From Anaerovirgula multivorans (GTDB lineage: Bacteria; Bacillota; Clostridia; Peptostreptococcales; Natronincolaceae), in assembly GCF_900188145.1 (NCBI RefSeq), contig NZ_FZOJ01000002.1, positions 186,001-250,000 on the forward strand: 64,000 bases of DNA, given 5' to 3'. Made by a program: the position numbers and the translations under genes. Position 1 is the first letter of the stretch, and each line of letters opens with the position of its first letter. The notes beneath the pieces are model-generated. The model was not told the DNA's origin. It was given only the letters and a program-made list of their open reading frames with translations, and did no database searches. This document shows, piece by piece, positions 1-8,896 of the stretch.

Positions 1-659
1 TCTACTACGATGACTGCGTTTCCAGCTCCTACTCCATAGGCTGGTGTTCCGGAGGAGTAGGCTGCTTTTACTAAGGCTGCTCCTCCGGTTGCTAGAATTA
101 AGTCGCATTGCTGCATTAGTTCGTTGCTGATGTCCATGGTTGGCTCTTCGATGGCGATCACTAAATCTTCTGGTGCACCATATTTTTTTAGGGTTTCTCT
201 CATGATCTTGGCTATGAAGGTGTTGGTTTTCTTTGTTCTTGGATGGGGTGACATGATGATAGCGTTTCTTCCTTTTAGGGCATGGGCTACTTTTACTGTA
301 GGGGTTGCTTCTGGATTGGTGCAAGGGATCAGTGCGCCAATAACACCTACTGGTTTCGCTATTTTCATGATTTGTTTTTCTTCATCGATTTCGATCACGC
401 CAACAGATTTTTTTCCCTTCATATCTCGAACTGCACCTTTGGCTTTTGCCATTAGTTTGTTGTATTTTCCTTCGTAGTTACCCATTCTTGATTCTTCTAC
501 TGCTAGCTTTGATATTTCTTGAGCTGGGCCATCTTTTACGATATTCCATACTACTGCTTCTACAAGCTGGTCTACCTGCTCTTGTGTGTAGTTTTCGATT
601 GTTTCTTGGGCCTTTCTGGCTCTTTCCATTAGTCCTGCTACATATTGTTTTGCTTCCAT
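1..659 (-). CDS. Aldehyde dehydrogenase, acylating type (3' end beyond window)
   Basis: This is the N-terminal 219 residues of an NAD(P)-dependent aldehyde dehydrogenase of the EutE/AdhE/sulfoacetaldehyde-dehydrogenase group. The start is the ATG preceded by GGAGGAAAAG. Recognisable segments are KPVGVIGALIPCTNPEATP and the glycine-rich run ATGGAALVKAAYSSG near residue 195. The catalytic Cys lies beyond the window edge. It is followed upstream by a repeat copy and then iolC, so it may act on an aldehyde from polyol breakdown. The substrate cannot be set from this half. A C-terminal remnant of the same family occurs at 34166-34384. Confidence 0.8.
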   Translation of the reverse strand, partial: MEAKQYVAGLMERARKAQETIENYTQEQVDQLVEAVVWNIVKDGPAQEISKLAVEESRMGNYEGKYNKLMAKAKGAVRDMKGKKSVGVIEIDEEKQIMKIAKPVGVIGALIPCTNPEATPTVKVAHALKGRNAIIMSPHPRTKKTNTFIAKIMRETLKKYGAPEDLVIAIEEPTMDISNELMQQCDLILATGGAALVKAAYSSGTPAYGVGAGNAVIVV

Positions 660-714
660 AGTTCTTTTCCTCCTTTATAGAATTAAATAACTTGAAATAT
701 TATAATGCGTTTAT

Positions 715-803
715 AAATTTTAATATACTAAGGGCTACATTTGCAGTCCTTGGCTACGTTTTTTAGCCAAGGGCGAAACCGTAGACCGTGTATATTAAAA
801 TTT
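715..803. repeat. 89-bp dispersed repeat, copy 1, with 14-bp terminal inverted repeats
   Basis: The ends are perfect inverted repeats, AAATTTTAATATAC and GTATATTAAAATTT. The centre has a second dyad, CCTTGGCTA / TAGCCAAGG. Close relatives lie at 1928-2016, 21164-21228 and 31984-32058. It occupies the space between iolC and the aldehyde dehydrogenase. No reading frame fits inside. It looks like a small non-autonomous element or a processed intergenic hairpin. Confidence 0.8.
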
Positions 804-805
804 GA

Positions 806-1816
806 TTATACTGATTGACCTTCTTCTTTTTTGCATTTTTCAATATATGTCTTTACTTCTTCTGCTGTTGGCATGGCATCTGAACAGCTGTGTCTTGAGA
901 TAACAATTGAGGCTGATGCGCCGCCAAATTCCATACTTTGATCTACATTCCAACCCTCCATTAAGCCATAGATAAAGGCTGAAGCGTAGGAATCTCCTGC
1001 ACCAAAGGTTTTTACTACCTTTGCTGGGAAACTTCTTCCTTTAAAGCTTTCTCCTTCTTTTGTATAGGAGATAGACCCTTCTTTACCATGTTTGATGACT
1101 ACAATTTTTGCGTTGTAATCAAACCATTTCTTTGCTGTTACAAAGTCGTTGTCGTTTCCTGGATTTGTTAGACTTTCCATCATGTCAAATTCTTCTCTTG
1201 TACCGATGATGACATCACATTTTTCTGCTGCTAGGTTATAATAAACAGAGGTTTCATCTGTTGATTTCCAGGTATATGGTCTATAGTCTATATCAAAGAA
1301 AACTACAACATCATGTTTTCTAGCGAAATCTAAAGCTAGGAATACTGCTTCTCTTGAAGGGCTTTGTGCTAATGCAGTACCGGAAATCAGTATAGCTTTT
1401 GCCTGTTTGATATATTCTTCTTTAATATCTTTTGGTTCAAGCTTTAAGTCTACTGCATTCTCTCTATACATTAGGATACTGCAATCTGTTGGACTTTTAA
1501 TTTCGGTGAAGGCTAAACCTGTTTTTGCTCCTGATTGATCTATCACGATGCTAGATGTATCAATGTCTTTTTCCTCCAAGTAACTAACAATAAATCTACC
1601 AAATTGATCATCTGCCACTCTACCAATGAATCCTGCCTTATGACCTAGTACAGCAGTCCCAATGGCTATGTTGGCAGGGGAGCCCCCTACATATTTTGTA
1701 AAGGTGATGGTTTCTTCCATCGGTCTGTTGATTTCATTTGCGTTTAAATCTATGGCCAATCTACCGATTGCAATTAAATCTATGGGTTTTTCTTGATTGA
1801 ATTTCAAATTGTTCAT
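806..1816 (-). CDS. iolC: 5-dehydro-2-deoxygluconokinase (PfkB family)
   Basis: This sugar kinase phosphorylates 2-deoxy-5-keto-gluconate in myo-inositol catabolism, in the cytoplasm. The 336 residues match the usual IolC length. The N-terminus carries IAIGRLAIDLNANEINRP and the PfkB substrate motif YVGGSPANIAIG. The C-terminal PfkB signature KTFGAGDSYASAF contains the catalytic Asp. AAGGTGG precedes the ATG. It lies downstream of the IolG-type dehydrogenase, separated by a 40-bp palindrome and a dispersed repeat, so the two may be partly uncoupled. Related PfkB kinases are possible, but the N-terminal pattern is typical of IolC. Confidence 0.85.
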   Translation of the reverse strand: MNNLKFNQEKPIDLIAIGRLAIDLNANEINRPMEETITFTKYVGGSPANIAIGTAVLGHKAGFIGRVADDQFGRFIVSYLEEKDIDTSSIVIDQSGAKTGLAFTEIKSPTDCSILMYRENAVDLKLEPKDIKEEYIKQAKAILISGTALAQSPSREAVFLALDFARKHDVVVFFDIDYRPYTWKSTDETSVYYNLAAEKCDVIIGTREEFDMMESLTNPGNDNDFVTAKKWFDYNAKIVVIKHGKEGSISYTKEGESFKGRSFPAKVVKTFGAGDSYASAFIYGLMEGWNVDQSMEFGGASASIVISRHSCSDAMPTAEEVKTYIEKCKKEEGQSV

Positions 1817-1860
1817 TTCAATACCACCTTGTTTTTCTTTATTGTAAATCTCTTATAGTG

Positions 1861-1900
1861 TAGGTTAAGGTTAAGTTATATATAACTTAACCTTAACCTA
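1861..1900. repeat. Perfect 40-bp palindrome
   Basis: Two 20-base arms (TAGGTTAAGGTTAAGTTATA and its complement) meet with no loop. TTTTTG follows on the plus strand only. It lies in the iolG-iolC gap, next to repeat copy 2. On the transcribed minus strand there is no T-run after it, so it is more likely an RNA-processing or partial-termination hairpin than a strong terminator. Confidence 0.75.
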
Positions 1901-1927
1901 TTTTTGTAGACATGTGACTCTATACTT

Positions 1928-2016
1928 GAATTTTAACATACACGGTCTACGGTTTCGCCCTTGACTCAAAATCATAGCCAAGGACTGCAAATGTAGACCT
2001 TAGTATATTAAAATTC
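1928..2016. repeat. 89-bp dispersed repeat, copy 2, inverted orientation
   Basis: Same element as at 715-803 but in the opposite orientation. The ends GAATTTTAACATAC and GTATATTAAAATTC pair with one mismatch. The inner blocks GGTCTACGGTTTCGCCC and AGGACTGCAAATGTAG are shared. Copies 1 and 2 therefore bracket iolC as an inverted pair. Confidence 0.8.
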
Positions 2017-2046
2017 ATGATCACATATCTATATAGCTCTTAATAA

Positions 2047-3075
2047 TTAAAAATTTTCTTTTTCAATTTCCTTTAATGTAACTGGTCTGCCTTCTACTAA
2101 TGATTTTTTAGCAGCTAAAGCAATTAATACAGGTTTTAAACCATCAATAGCTACCACTGGTGGTTTCTTATCTTCTATAATTGCTTCAAAGAAGTCCTTC
2201 ATTTCTTCTATAAAAGATCCTTGATATCTTTCTAAGAAGAAGTATTTAGGTTTATCGCTGAATACACCATCAGCTGTACTAACAATAGCTGAAGTATCGG
2301 TATCATTGGAAACTAGTACTTTCCCTTTAGAACCAAATACCTCTACTCTTTGATCATAGCCATAGGCTGCTTTTCTACTATTGTCTATTACCCCAATAGC
2401 TCCATTTTCAAACTTTAAGGAAATAATAGCTGTATCGATATCCCCAGCTTCACCAATGGCTGGATCTACTAGTACTGCTCCAGTTACATAGACTTCTTCT
2501 ACTTCACTGCCTGATAAGTATCTAGCCATGTCAAAATCATGGATCGTCATGTCTAAGAATATTCCACCTGATACTTGTACGTATTGTGCTGGTGGTGGCT
2601 CTGGGTCTCTAGAAGTAATCTTAACAATTTGCACTTCTCCAATTTTACCTTCTTTTACTACTTCTCTAACCTTCTTGAAGTTATGGTCAAATCTTCTATT
2701 AAAGCCTACTTGAAATTTTACGCCAGCTTCTTTAACAGCTTCAACAGCTTCATTAATTTTTGCTACAGTTAAATCTACCGGTTTTTCACAGAAAATATGT
2801 TTTCCAGCCTTAGCAGCTTCAATGCTGATATCAGCATGTGTGTCAGTTGATGAGCATACTAATACTGCATCTATCTCTGCATCATTGATAATGTCTTTAT
2901 AATTATCAGTTAAAACTTGAATGCCTAATCCTTCCGCCCAATCCCTTACTTTATCAGCGAAGGGATCCGCTACTGATTTCACTTGTACCATCGGAAAGTG
3001 TGCTACTAAGTTTTCAGTGTGCAGCTTTCCTATTCTTCCAGCACCGATTACCCCTACTTTAATCTTTTGACCCAT
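2047..3075 (-). CDS. iolG: Inositol 2-dehydrogenase-like oxidoreductase (Gfo/Idh/MocA)
   Basis: An NAD(P)-dependent dehydrogenase for myo-inositol or a related polyol. The Rossmann motif GVIGAGRIGKLH is at the N-terminus. The family motif EKPVDL supplies the active-site Lys-Pro, and the catalytic dyad is within GGIFLDMTIHDFDMARY (Asp and His). The frame is open 24 bases further, from a TTG, but the GAAGGAG ribosome site points to this ATG or one nine bases upstream. A perfect 22-bp operator lies about 80 bp upstream, so control by the LacI-type regulator at 8897 is likely. Other Gfo/Idh/MocA substrates are possible. Confidence 0.75.
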   Translation of the reverse strand: MGQKIKVGVIGAGRIGKLHTENLVAHFPMVQVKSVADPFADKVRDWAEGLGIQVLTDNYKDIINDAEIDAVLVCSSTDTHADISIEAAKAGKHIFCEKPVDLTVAKINEAVEAVKEAGVKFQVGFNRRFDHNFKKVREVVKEGKIGEVQIVKITSRDPEPPPAQYVQVSGGIFLDMTIHDFDMARYLSGSEVEEVYVTGAVLVDPAIGEAGDIDTAIISLKFENGAIGVIDNSRKAAYGYDQRVEVFGSKGKVLVSNDTDTSAIVSTADGVFSDKPKYFFLERYQGSFIEEMKDFFEAIIEDKKPPVVAIDGLKPVLIALAAKKSLVEGRPVTLKEIEKENF

Positions 3076-3155
3076 TACGACCATCTCTCCTTCTTTCAAT
3101 TAATAAATTCTTTTGGCTATTTGTTAGTATTACTCTTTTATAAATAGTTTATCAA

Positions 3156-3177
3156 ATATCGTAAACGTTTACGATAT
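3156..3177. promoter_or_regulatory. LacI-family operator, perfect 22-bp palindrome
   Basis: The half-site ATATCGTAAAC is followed by its exact complement, centred on AAACGTTT. It lies upstream of the IolG-type gene. Three similar sites sit beside the divergent LacI-type gene (8258, 8467, 8832). The match in core sequence suggests one regulator. CcpA, another LacI-family member, is the alternative binder. Confidence 0.75.
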
Positions 3178-3339
3178 ATTTTAAAAATTTTTTTTATTTT
3201 ATAGAAAACAGTATAGGAAATTATGATTAGTTTGTTCACCTAAAGGAATAGTCTTAACAACATACAGAAGGGGCAAATGATATTTATAATTTCCTATTGA
3301 TTATATAAGGGCTTTTGTAGAGATAAATTCCGCGTAATA

Positions 3340-4356
3340 TTATGATCTATTTTTTCTCTCATCTAGAATAACAGCACCAACAATGATTAACCCTTTTACA
3401 ATTTGTTGCCAATAAGCTGATACGTTTAATAGGTCAAGCCCATTGTTAAGTACACCTATTATTAAAGCACCTACAATAGTACCTGGTATTGTACCAATAC
3501 CTCCAGATAAACTAGTACCGCCTATAACTGCAGAAGCAATAGCATCTAATTCATATCCTAAACCTAACCCCGGCTGACCAGAGCTAATTCTAGCTGATAA
3601 TACAATACCTGCCATACCTGATAAAAACCCTGCTATAGTATAAATTAATATTTTGTATTTTGAAACATTTAATCCAGATACAACAGCCGCTTGTTCATTA
3701 CCGCCTATAGCATAAACATATCGACCAAATTTTGTATTATTTAATAAGGTGTGCATAGCAAGCGCCATAATAGCTAATAAAATAATTGGAAACGGAATGC
3801 CAAGTACTTCACCCTGTCCTATGAAGTTATAGGACTCTGTCAAGCTACTAATCGGTCTTCCATCAGCATAAAGTAATGCTACCCCTCTTGCAACTGTCAT
3901 CATACCAAGCGTTGCAATAAAAGGAGGAATTTTTGTTTTTGCAATAACAGTTCCATTGATGCATCCTGCTATTGTTCCTACTGCCAAACCCGCCATTATT
4001 GGCACAATTACTGGTAACCCAGTTAAGCCTGGAAATTTTGCTGCAGCCCAATCAGGTCTTTGCGCTAAACTGGCTGCTACAACTGCTGATAAAGCAATTA
4101 CTGAACCAGAAGATAAGTCGATACCTGTGGTAATAATAACCATGGTAACACCCATTGCCACTAAACCGATAACGGATATTTGTCTAACAACATTTAGCAA
4201 GTTTCTTGTTTGTAAAAAGGCTGGTGATAACACAGATAATAATGCCACCATGCCTAAGAAAATAATCACAATACCATATTTTTTGAATATATCTTTAGTT
4301 AATTCTTTATAGTCTTTACTCATAGTAACCACCTTCTTTTCCGATTCGTTTTTCAT
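3340..4356 (-). CDS. Sugar/polyol ABC transporter permease (RbsC-type)
   Basis: Inner-membrane permease of a CUT2-type importer. It is about 338 residues with eight or more hydrophobic segments, starting near [20 protein letters not shown]. The family motif [16 protein letters not shown] faces the ATPase, and the C-terminal block [21 protein letters not shown] is typical of BPD_transp_2 permeases. The ATG chosen follows GGGGGAGCAGGAA. An internal ATG at 4323 also has a good site (AAGGTGG). The gene follows its ATPase by about 30 bp and shares an operon with the lipoprotein at 5995. Inositol or ribose are plausible substrates from the neighbours. Confidence 0.88.
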   Translation of the reverse strand: MKNESEKKVVTMSKDYKELTKDIFKKYGIVIIFLGMVALLSVLSPAFLQTRNLLNVVRQISVIGLVAMGVTMVIITTGIDLSSGSVIALSAVVAASLAQRPDWAAAKFPGLTGLPVIVPIMAGLAVGTIAGCINGTVIAKTKIPPFIATLGMMTVARGVALLYADGRPISSLTESYNFIGQGEVLGIPFPIILLAIMALAMHTLLNNTKFGRYVYAIGGNEQAAVVSGLNVSKYKILIYTIAGFLSGMAGIVLSARISSGQPGLGLGYELDAIASAVIGGTSLSGGIGTIPGTIVGALIIGVLNNGLDLLNVSAYWQQIVKGLIIVGAVILDERKNRS

Positions 4357-4388
4357 TTCCTGCTCCCCCATTCACAGTTTTTTAGGGT

Positions 4389-5894
4389 TTAATGATCCTT
4401 ATGTGTTCCAGTTGCAAATTTCATAATCATTTCTTGTGAAACATCTTGTCTTTCAAATTCTCCAGTAACTTTTCCTTCATGCATAACTACTACTCTATCA
4501 CTCATACCCAACACTTCAGGAAGCTCTGAGGAAATCATGATAACTGCTTTTCCTTGCTGCGCTAATTTTGACATCAACTTGTGTATTTCTGCCTTTGCTC
4601 CTACGTCAATCCCTCTAGTAGGTTCATCTAGAATAAGAACTTCTGGATCTGTTAACAACCACCTAGAAATCAATACCTTTTGTTGATTTCCACCACTTAA
4701 ATTTCTAATTAATTGGTTAATATGCGGTGTTTTGATTTTCAACTTATCTTTTTCTTCTAAACAAACATTTTTAATTTTCTTCTTGTTGAGAAATAAACCA
4801 TTTGTAAATTTATCTATATTTGCCATAATCATATTATCTTTAACTGATAGTACAAGGAAACAACCGGTTAACTTTCTATCTTCAGTTAACAAAGCCATTT
4901 TATGTTTTATAGCATCCTCAGGAGATTTAATCTCTACTTTTTTACCTTGTACATAAACTTCTCCTGTATCTGCCTTTGTAACCCCAAATAGGCACTCTAT
5001 TACTTCAGTTCTTCCAGCTCCCATCAAACCAGCAAAGCCTAAAATTTCTCCTCTTCTAAGCTCAAAACTTACATTTTCAAATTCACCTTTACGAGTTAAA
5101 TTCTTAACTGATAATAATACATCGCCTATTTCCGCTTCTTCTTTATGAAATACTTGATTAAGCTCTCGCCCAACCATCATCTTAATCATTTCTTCTTTAC
5201 CAAGATTTTCTGCAGTATCACTACCTATATACTGCCCATCTCTAAAAACAGTGATATCATCACATATTTTATAAACCTCATCCATTTTGTGAGTAATGTA
5301 AATAATAGATACCTCATGTTTTTTCAAATCTCTGATAATTTTGAATAAATTTGCTACTTCTTTTTCTGTGATGGCGGATGTAGGTTCATCCATAATAATT
5401 AAGTCCGAGTTATAGGATATTGCTTTAGCAATCTCCACAATTTGAGTATTGGCAATACTTAGTTCCTTCATTTTTACTCGAGGATTGATTGCAATGCCAA
5501 GTCTGTCAAATAGCTTCTCTGCATCTCTAACCATTTGTTTCTTGTCTACAAATCCTGATTTCCCTATAACGGGCTCTCTTCCCAGAAAAATATTTTCTGC
5601 AACTGTCATATGAGGTATTGGATTCAGTTCTTGATGAATCATGGAGATACCTAAGCTCAGAGCAGCATTGGTATCAGGAATTTCTACTTTTTCACCCTTA
5701 AATTTAATTGTTCCTTCGTCTGGTTGATTGATACCAATAATGGTTTTCATTAGGGTAGATTTTCCTGCTCCATTTTCTCCCATCAACGCATGAACTGTTC
5801 CTTTTCTTACCTTCAATTGCACGTTGTCTAAAGCAACTACACCGGGAAATCGTTTAGTTATATTTTCCATTTCCAAAATATATTCTGTCGCCAT
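4389..5894 (-). CDS. Sugar/polyol ABC transporter ATP-binding protein (RbsA/MglA-type)
   Basis: Double-ATPase protein of a CUT2 importer. Each half has the usual motifs. The first has Walker [10 protein letters not shown] near residue 30 and Walker [11 protein letters not shown]. The second has signature [10 protein letters not shown] and Walker [13 protein letters not shown]. As in other RbsA-type proteins, the second P-loop is degenerate (GLMGAGRTE). The frame extends to an upstream TTG, but AAAAGGGG eight bases before this ATG fixes the start. It sits between the lipoprotein and permease genes of the same system. Confidence 0.9.
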   Translation of the reverse strand: MATEYILEMENITKRFPGVVALDNVQLKVRKGTVHALMGENGAGKSTLMKTIIGINQPDEGTIKFKGEKVEIPDTNAALSLGISMIHQELNPIPHMTVAENIFLGREPVIGKSGFVDKKQMVRDAEKLFDRLGIAINPRVKMKELSIANTQIVEIAKAISYNSDLIIMDEPTSAITEKEVANLFKIIRDLKKHEVSIIYITHKMDEVYKICDDITVFRDGQYIGSDTAENLGKEEMIKMMVGRELNQVFHKEEAEIGDVLLSVKNLTRKGEFENVSFELRRGEILGFAGLMGAGRTEVIECLFGVTKADTGEVYVQGKKVEIKSPEDAIKHKMALLTEDRKLTGCFLVLSVKDNMIMANIDKFTNGLFLNKKKIKNVCLEEKDKLKIKTPHINQLIRNLSGGNQQKVLISRWLLTDPEVLILDEPTRGIDVGAKAEIHKLMSKLAQQGKAVIMISSELPEVLGMSDRVVVMHEGKVTGEFERQDVSQEMIMKFATGTHKDH

Positions 5895-5994
5895 TTTCAT
5901 TTCCCCTTTTTCTATTTTACACAAAGGATATCAACTTTTATTGATATCCTTTGTGTTTTAATACTTAAAATGGATATTATTTCATTAATATATC

Positions 5995-6954
5995 TTATTT
6001 AAAATCTTGATAGTTGTCTGGAGTAACTAATTGGAATGGAATCCAGATATATTGATCTACTGCGTTACCTTTTGCTAAGTTTACAGCAGCTTCCATTGCT
6101 CCGCCACCTTGTCCATTAGCATCTTGGAATACTGTTGCATCTAACTTTCCAGCTTCTACCTGAGCAATCGCATCTGGAGTAGCATCAACACCGGCTACGA
6201 AAATTTCTCCCAGTAGTCCTGCCGCTTCAATCGCCATAATTGCTCCTAAAGCCATGTCATCGTTGTTAGCTGCTACTGCGTTGATTTTATCTCCTGAAGA
6301 TAACCAGTTTTCCATTAAGGTCATACCTTCTTCTCTTGACCAGTTGGCTGTTTGAGTTTTAGTAATTTCAATTCCTGGATGTTCTGCAACTACTTGTTGT
6401 ACTCCTTCTGTTCTCTTTTGACTAGCTTCATTATCCAATCTACCTTGCATAATTACTACATTACCTTCGTCGCCTAATAATTCAGCTAAATATTCCATTT
6501 GGAAGATACCAGCGTCAATTGATTCAGAACCAACAAATGTAGTTCCTTCAGGTAGATAATCAGGTACTCTATTTACATAGATTAAAGGAATGCCTTCTGC
6601 TACAGCTGAATTTGACATAGGCTCTGTAGCCTGTGTATTAACTGGTACTACGATGATAGCATCCATACCTTGAGAAATAAAGTTTTCTACTTGGTTTAGT
6701 TGTGTTGGAGCATCTTCTTTTGCATCTACATAAGTTACATCTACTTCTCCACCTAAGGATTTAGCATAAGCATCCATACCGTCTTTCATATACATTAAGA
6801 ATGTATCATCAAAGTTTGCTATAGAAACACCAACTTTGATTTTACCATCACCTGATCCTCCATCTGTACCAGCTGGACTTGAACTACAACCAATAAATGC
6901 TACTAAAGTCATTACTAAAACCAATGCTAATGCCGTGATCTTTTTCATTTTCAT
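5995..6954 (-). CDS. Sugar/polyol ABC transporter substrate-binding lipoprotein
   Basis: Extracytoplasmic binding protein of the RbsB type (Peripla_BP_4). The signal peptide MKMKKITALALVLVMTLV leads to a lipobox ending FIGC, so it is probably anchored through that Cys. Ligand-domain motifs include GVSIANFDDTFLMYM and the hinge region AVAANNDDMALGAI. The start follows AAGGGGGAAAAAA, and the longer frame upstream lacks a ribosome site. It is the first gene of the transporter and is preceded by the dehydrogenase at 7071. The ligand is probably inositol or a related polyol by context only. Confidence 0.88.
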   Translation of the reverse strand: MKMKKITALALVLVMTLVAFIGCSSSPAGTDGGSGDGKIKVGVSIANFDDTFLMYMKDGMDAYAKSLGGEVDVTYVDAKEDAPTQLNQVENFISQGMDAIIVVPVNTQATEPMSNSAVAEGIPLIYVNRVPDYLPEGTTFVGSESIDAGIFQMEYLAELLGDEGNVVIMQGRLDNEASQKRTEGVQQVVAEHPGIEITKTQTANWSREEGMTLMENWLSSGDKINAVAANNDDMALGAIMAIEAAGLLGEIFVAGVDATPDAIAQVEAGKLDATVFQDANGQGGGAMEAAVNLAKGNAVDQYIWIPFQLVTPDNYQDFK

Positions 6955-7070
6955 TTTTTTTCCCCCTTGTTTTGTTGTGATTAAAATAATGCATTGCAAT
7001 TATATAATCTTAATCTCCTGTCTACTTTGCTACTTACAGTTTTTCAAGAAATTAAGTTTATAGTCTTCCA

Positions 7071-8084
7071 CTAAAGTCTTACTAATTTATTTTCCCTAAA
7101 TGCCTCTGTAGCTGCATAGGCAATCACTGTAGATTTTGTTCCATCATATACTGTTATTTCTGGTTTCCTGTTTTCAAGAATGCAGTTTACAAACTCCTGC
7201 AGTTCTATTACAAAGGATTCTTCAAATCTCTCTAAGAAGTTTTGAGAGCATTCCTTTCTTACACCATTTGTATCGATGACTTCTACTAAATTCTTTTGTG
7301 GTACAGCGGCAATTCTTATGGTTCCTTTTGTTCCCACAATTTCTGTTTCGACATTATATCCATGTTGGGCTAACTTACCCGCATATAAGAAGGCCATTGT
7401 ATCATTTTCAAACTGCATTAGCGCTGCTACAGTATCTCCATCATGATGCTCTGCAAATTGTGGATAAGCATAGCATCCTCCAACAGCAAAAATACTTTTC
7501 GCTTCTGAATTTAAGAACCATCTTGCTAAATCAATATCATGGATTGCCATATCTATAAATTGTCCACCGCTAATTGCTGCAAAACGAATGGAGCCCTCAA
7601 TACAGCTTTCAGGATCAACACTGTAACCCCTAAACATAATTGGTTTTCCAATAGCTCCCTCATCAATTTTTTCCTTGGCATATCTATAGGATGGATCAAA
7701 ACGTCTCATAAAGCCTAGCATAAAAATCTTATCTGCATTTCTTTCCACTGCTTTTTCTGCTCTCTTACATTCCTCTACTGTAACACCTAGTGGTTTCTCT
7801 GAAAAAACATGGTAACCCGCATCTAATGCTTGTTCAATTTGTTCACAGTGTAATCCTGATGGAGAAGCAATAAATATAGCATCTAATTCTTTGTTTTCCA
7901 ACATATCCTTGTAATTCGTATAACCATATTTGATTCCCCAACTTTTCTGTGCATTATGAACCTCTTCTTCAACAGTGCTGCATACCGCTGTTAACTCTGC
8001 ATTTGGTACTTTAAAGGCAATGTTTTCTGCATGCTTAATACCTAATCTTCCCAATCCTACAATACCTATCTTCACTTTTTTCAT
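7071..8084 (-). CDS. Gfo/Idh/MocA dehydrogenase, inositol 2-dehydrogenase-like
   Basis: First gene of the minus-strand polyol operon. The Rossmann motif GIVGLGRLGIKHAEN is N-terminal, EKPLGVT carries the active-site Lys-Pro, and GGQFIDMAIHDIDLARW holds the catalytic Asp/His. It has the same fold as the protein at 2047 but is clearly diverged. The two could handle myo- and scyllo-inositol or act in sequence. The ATG used is preceded by GGTGAGG at nine bases. Two AAACGTTT operators lie upstream, between this gene and the divergent LacI-type regulator. Confidence 0.8.
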   Translation of the reverse strand: MKKVKIGIVGLGRLGIKHAENIAFKVPNAELTAVCSTVEEEVHNAQKSWGIKYGYTNYKDMLENKELDAIFIASPSGLHCEQIEQALDAGYHVFSEKPLGVTVEECKRAEKAVERNADKIFMLGFMRRFDPSYRYAKEKIDEGAIGKPIMFRGYSVDPESCIEGSIRFAAISGGQFIDMAIHDIDLARWFLNSEAKSIFAVGGCYAYPQFAEHHDGDTVAALMQFENDTMAFLYAGKLAQHGYNVETEIVGTKGTIRIAAVPQKNLVEVIDTNGVRKECSQNFLERFEESFVIELQEFVNCILENRKPEITVYDGTKSTVIAYAATEAFRENKLVRL

Positions 8085-8257
8085 TTTATTATTCCTCACC
8101 TTCATTGAAATATATATAAATTAATACTTTTGTTAGCATTTCTTAATTATATTATTAAAAGGTATTTTGTATTTTTAGTATTTCATAAAATCATTGAAGA
8201 TTTTTTATTGATTAATAGGAATAAAGCCTCTAATATAGTGCACTATTCTGAATTTTA

Positions 8258-8275
8258 TTCGTAAACGTTTGCAAT
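8258..8275. promoter_or_regulatory. LacI-family operator (AAACGTTT core)
   Basis: TTCGTAAACGTTTGCAA keeps the GTAAACGTTT core of the perfect palindrome at 3156. It lies about 180 bp upstream of the dehydrogenase at 7071 and is a likely repressor site for that operon. Confidence 0.65.
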
Positions 8276-8466
8276 TTAAAGATAGATAGCGCCCTTCTTT
8301 TTTCCTCCGATAACTCCCCCCTAACAGGAGAATATCCTATAGGGTTTTCTAGTGAATTAGTTATTGTTTAGCGGTTTCTAGCTTTTTTGCGTCACCATTG
8401 CTTCAACTACAAAACTTTGTTGAACTAGGATTTTGATTCATAATATTCTTTATAGCATTTCGTTAT

Positions 8467-8486
8467 TATAGAAAACGTTTGCTATA
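8467..8486. promoter_or_regulatory. LacI-family operator (AAACGTTT core)
   Basis: A near-palindrome reading TATAG, AAAACGTTT, GCTATA. It is the third site of this class, placed between the two other divergent sites, so looping between operators is possible. Confidence 0.65.
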
Positions 8487-8824
8487 TATTGCATTAAATT
8501 CATAATACTATAGGCATGTTACCTTGTCAATATTGTTTTCTAAATATTCTTTCGATAATCTTTTTTTTAACAATGTTATTATTCCAACATTTTATTCTAT
8601 AATACTGCTGTTATTAAGTTGTATTAAACACTTGGTGAGCTTCCTTCCCTCTGTAGAATTTTGCTATTTTTTTCATTTTACCGCCTCTTTGGTAAATTAA
8701 TGTCAAAATACAATAAATATTGAACAAAGTGTTCTCTCACAATATTTTCAGATATAATTTATTGATTTCTACAAGGGTATCACCCCTAAAAGGTCTTTTG
8801 CTTCCACAGTTTGCAAAAAATCAT

Positions 8825-8853
8825 TTGAACTTTATGTAAACGTTTGTTATAAT
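8825..8853 (+). promoter_or_regulatory. Promoter of LacI-type gene with embedded operator
   Basis: TTGAAC (8825-8830) and TATAAT (8848-8853) are spaced 17 bp. The spacer and -10 box are covered by the near-palindrome TTATGTAAACGTTTGTTATA. Repressor bound here would block polymerase directly, so the regulator probably represses its own gene. Confidence 0.75.
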
Positions 8854-8896
8854 TGTCCCATAATGAGTATATCATCTATATTAAGGAGACTATATT

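Larger units (their letters stand above)
8085..8896. other. Long divergent intergenic region between polyol operon and LacI-type gene
   Basis: About 800 AT-rich bases with no supportable reading frame on either strand. It holds three AAACGTTT-type operators and the LacI-gene promoter. The stretch 8500-8820 shows no repeat, hairpin or coding remnant I can recognise. Confidence 0.6.

Noticed and set aside
124..661. Plus-strand open frames at the window start
   Set aside because: They lie opposite the aldehyde dehydrogenase and have no ribosome site or recognisable product.
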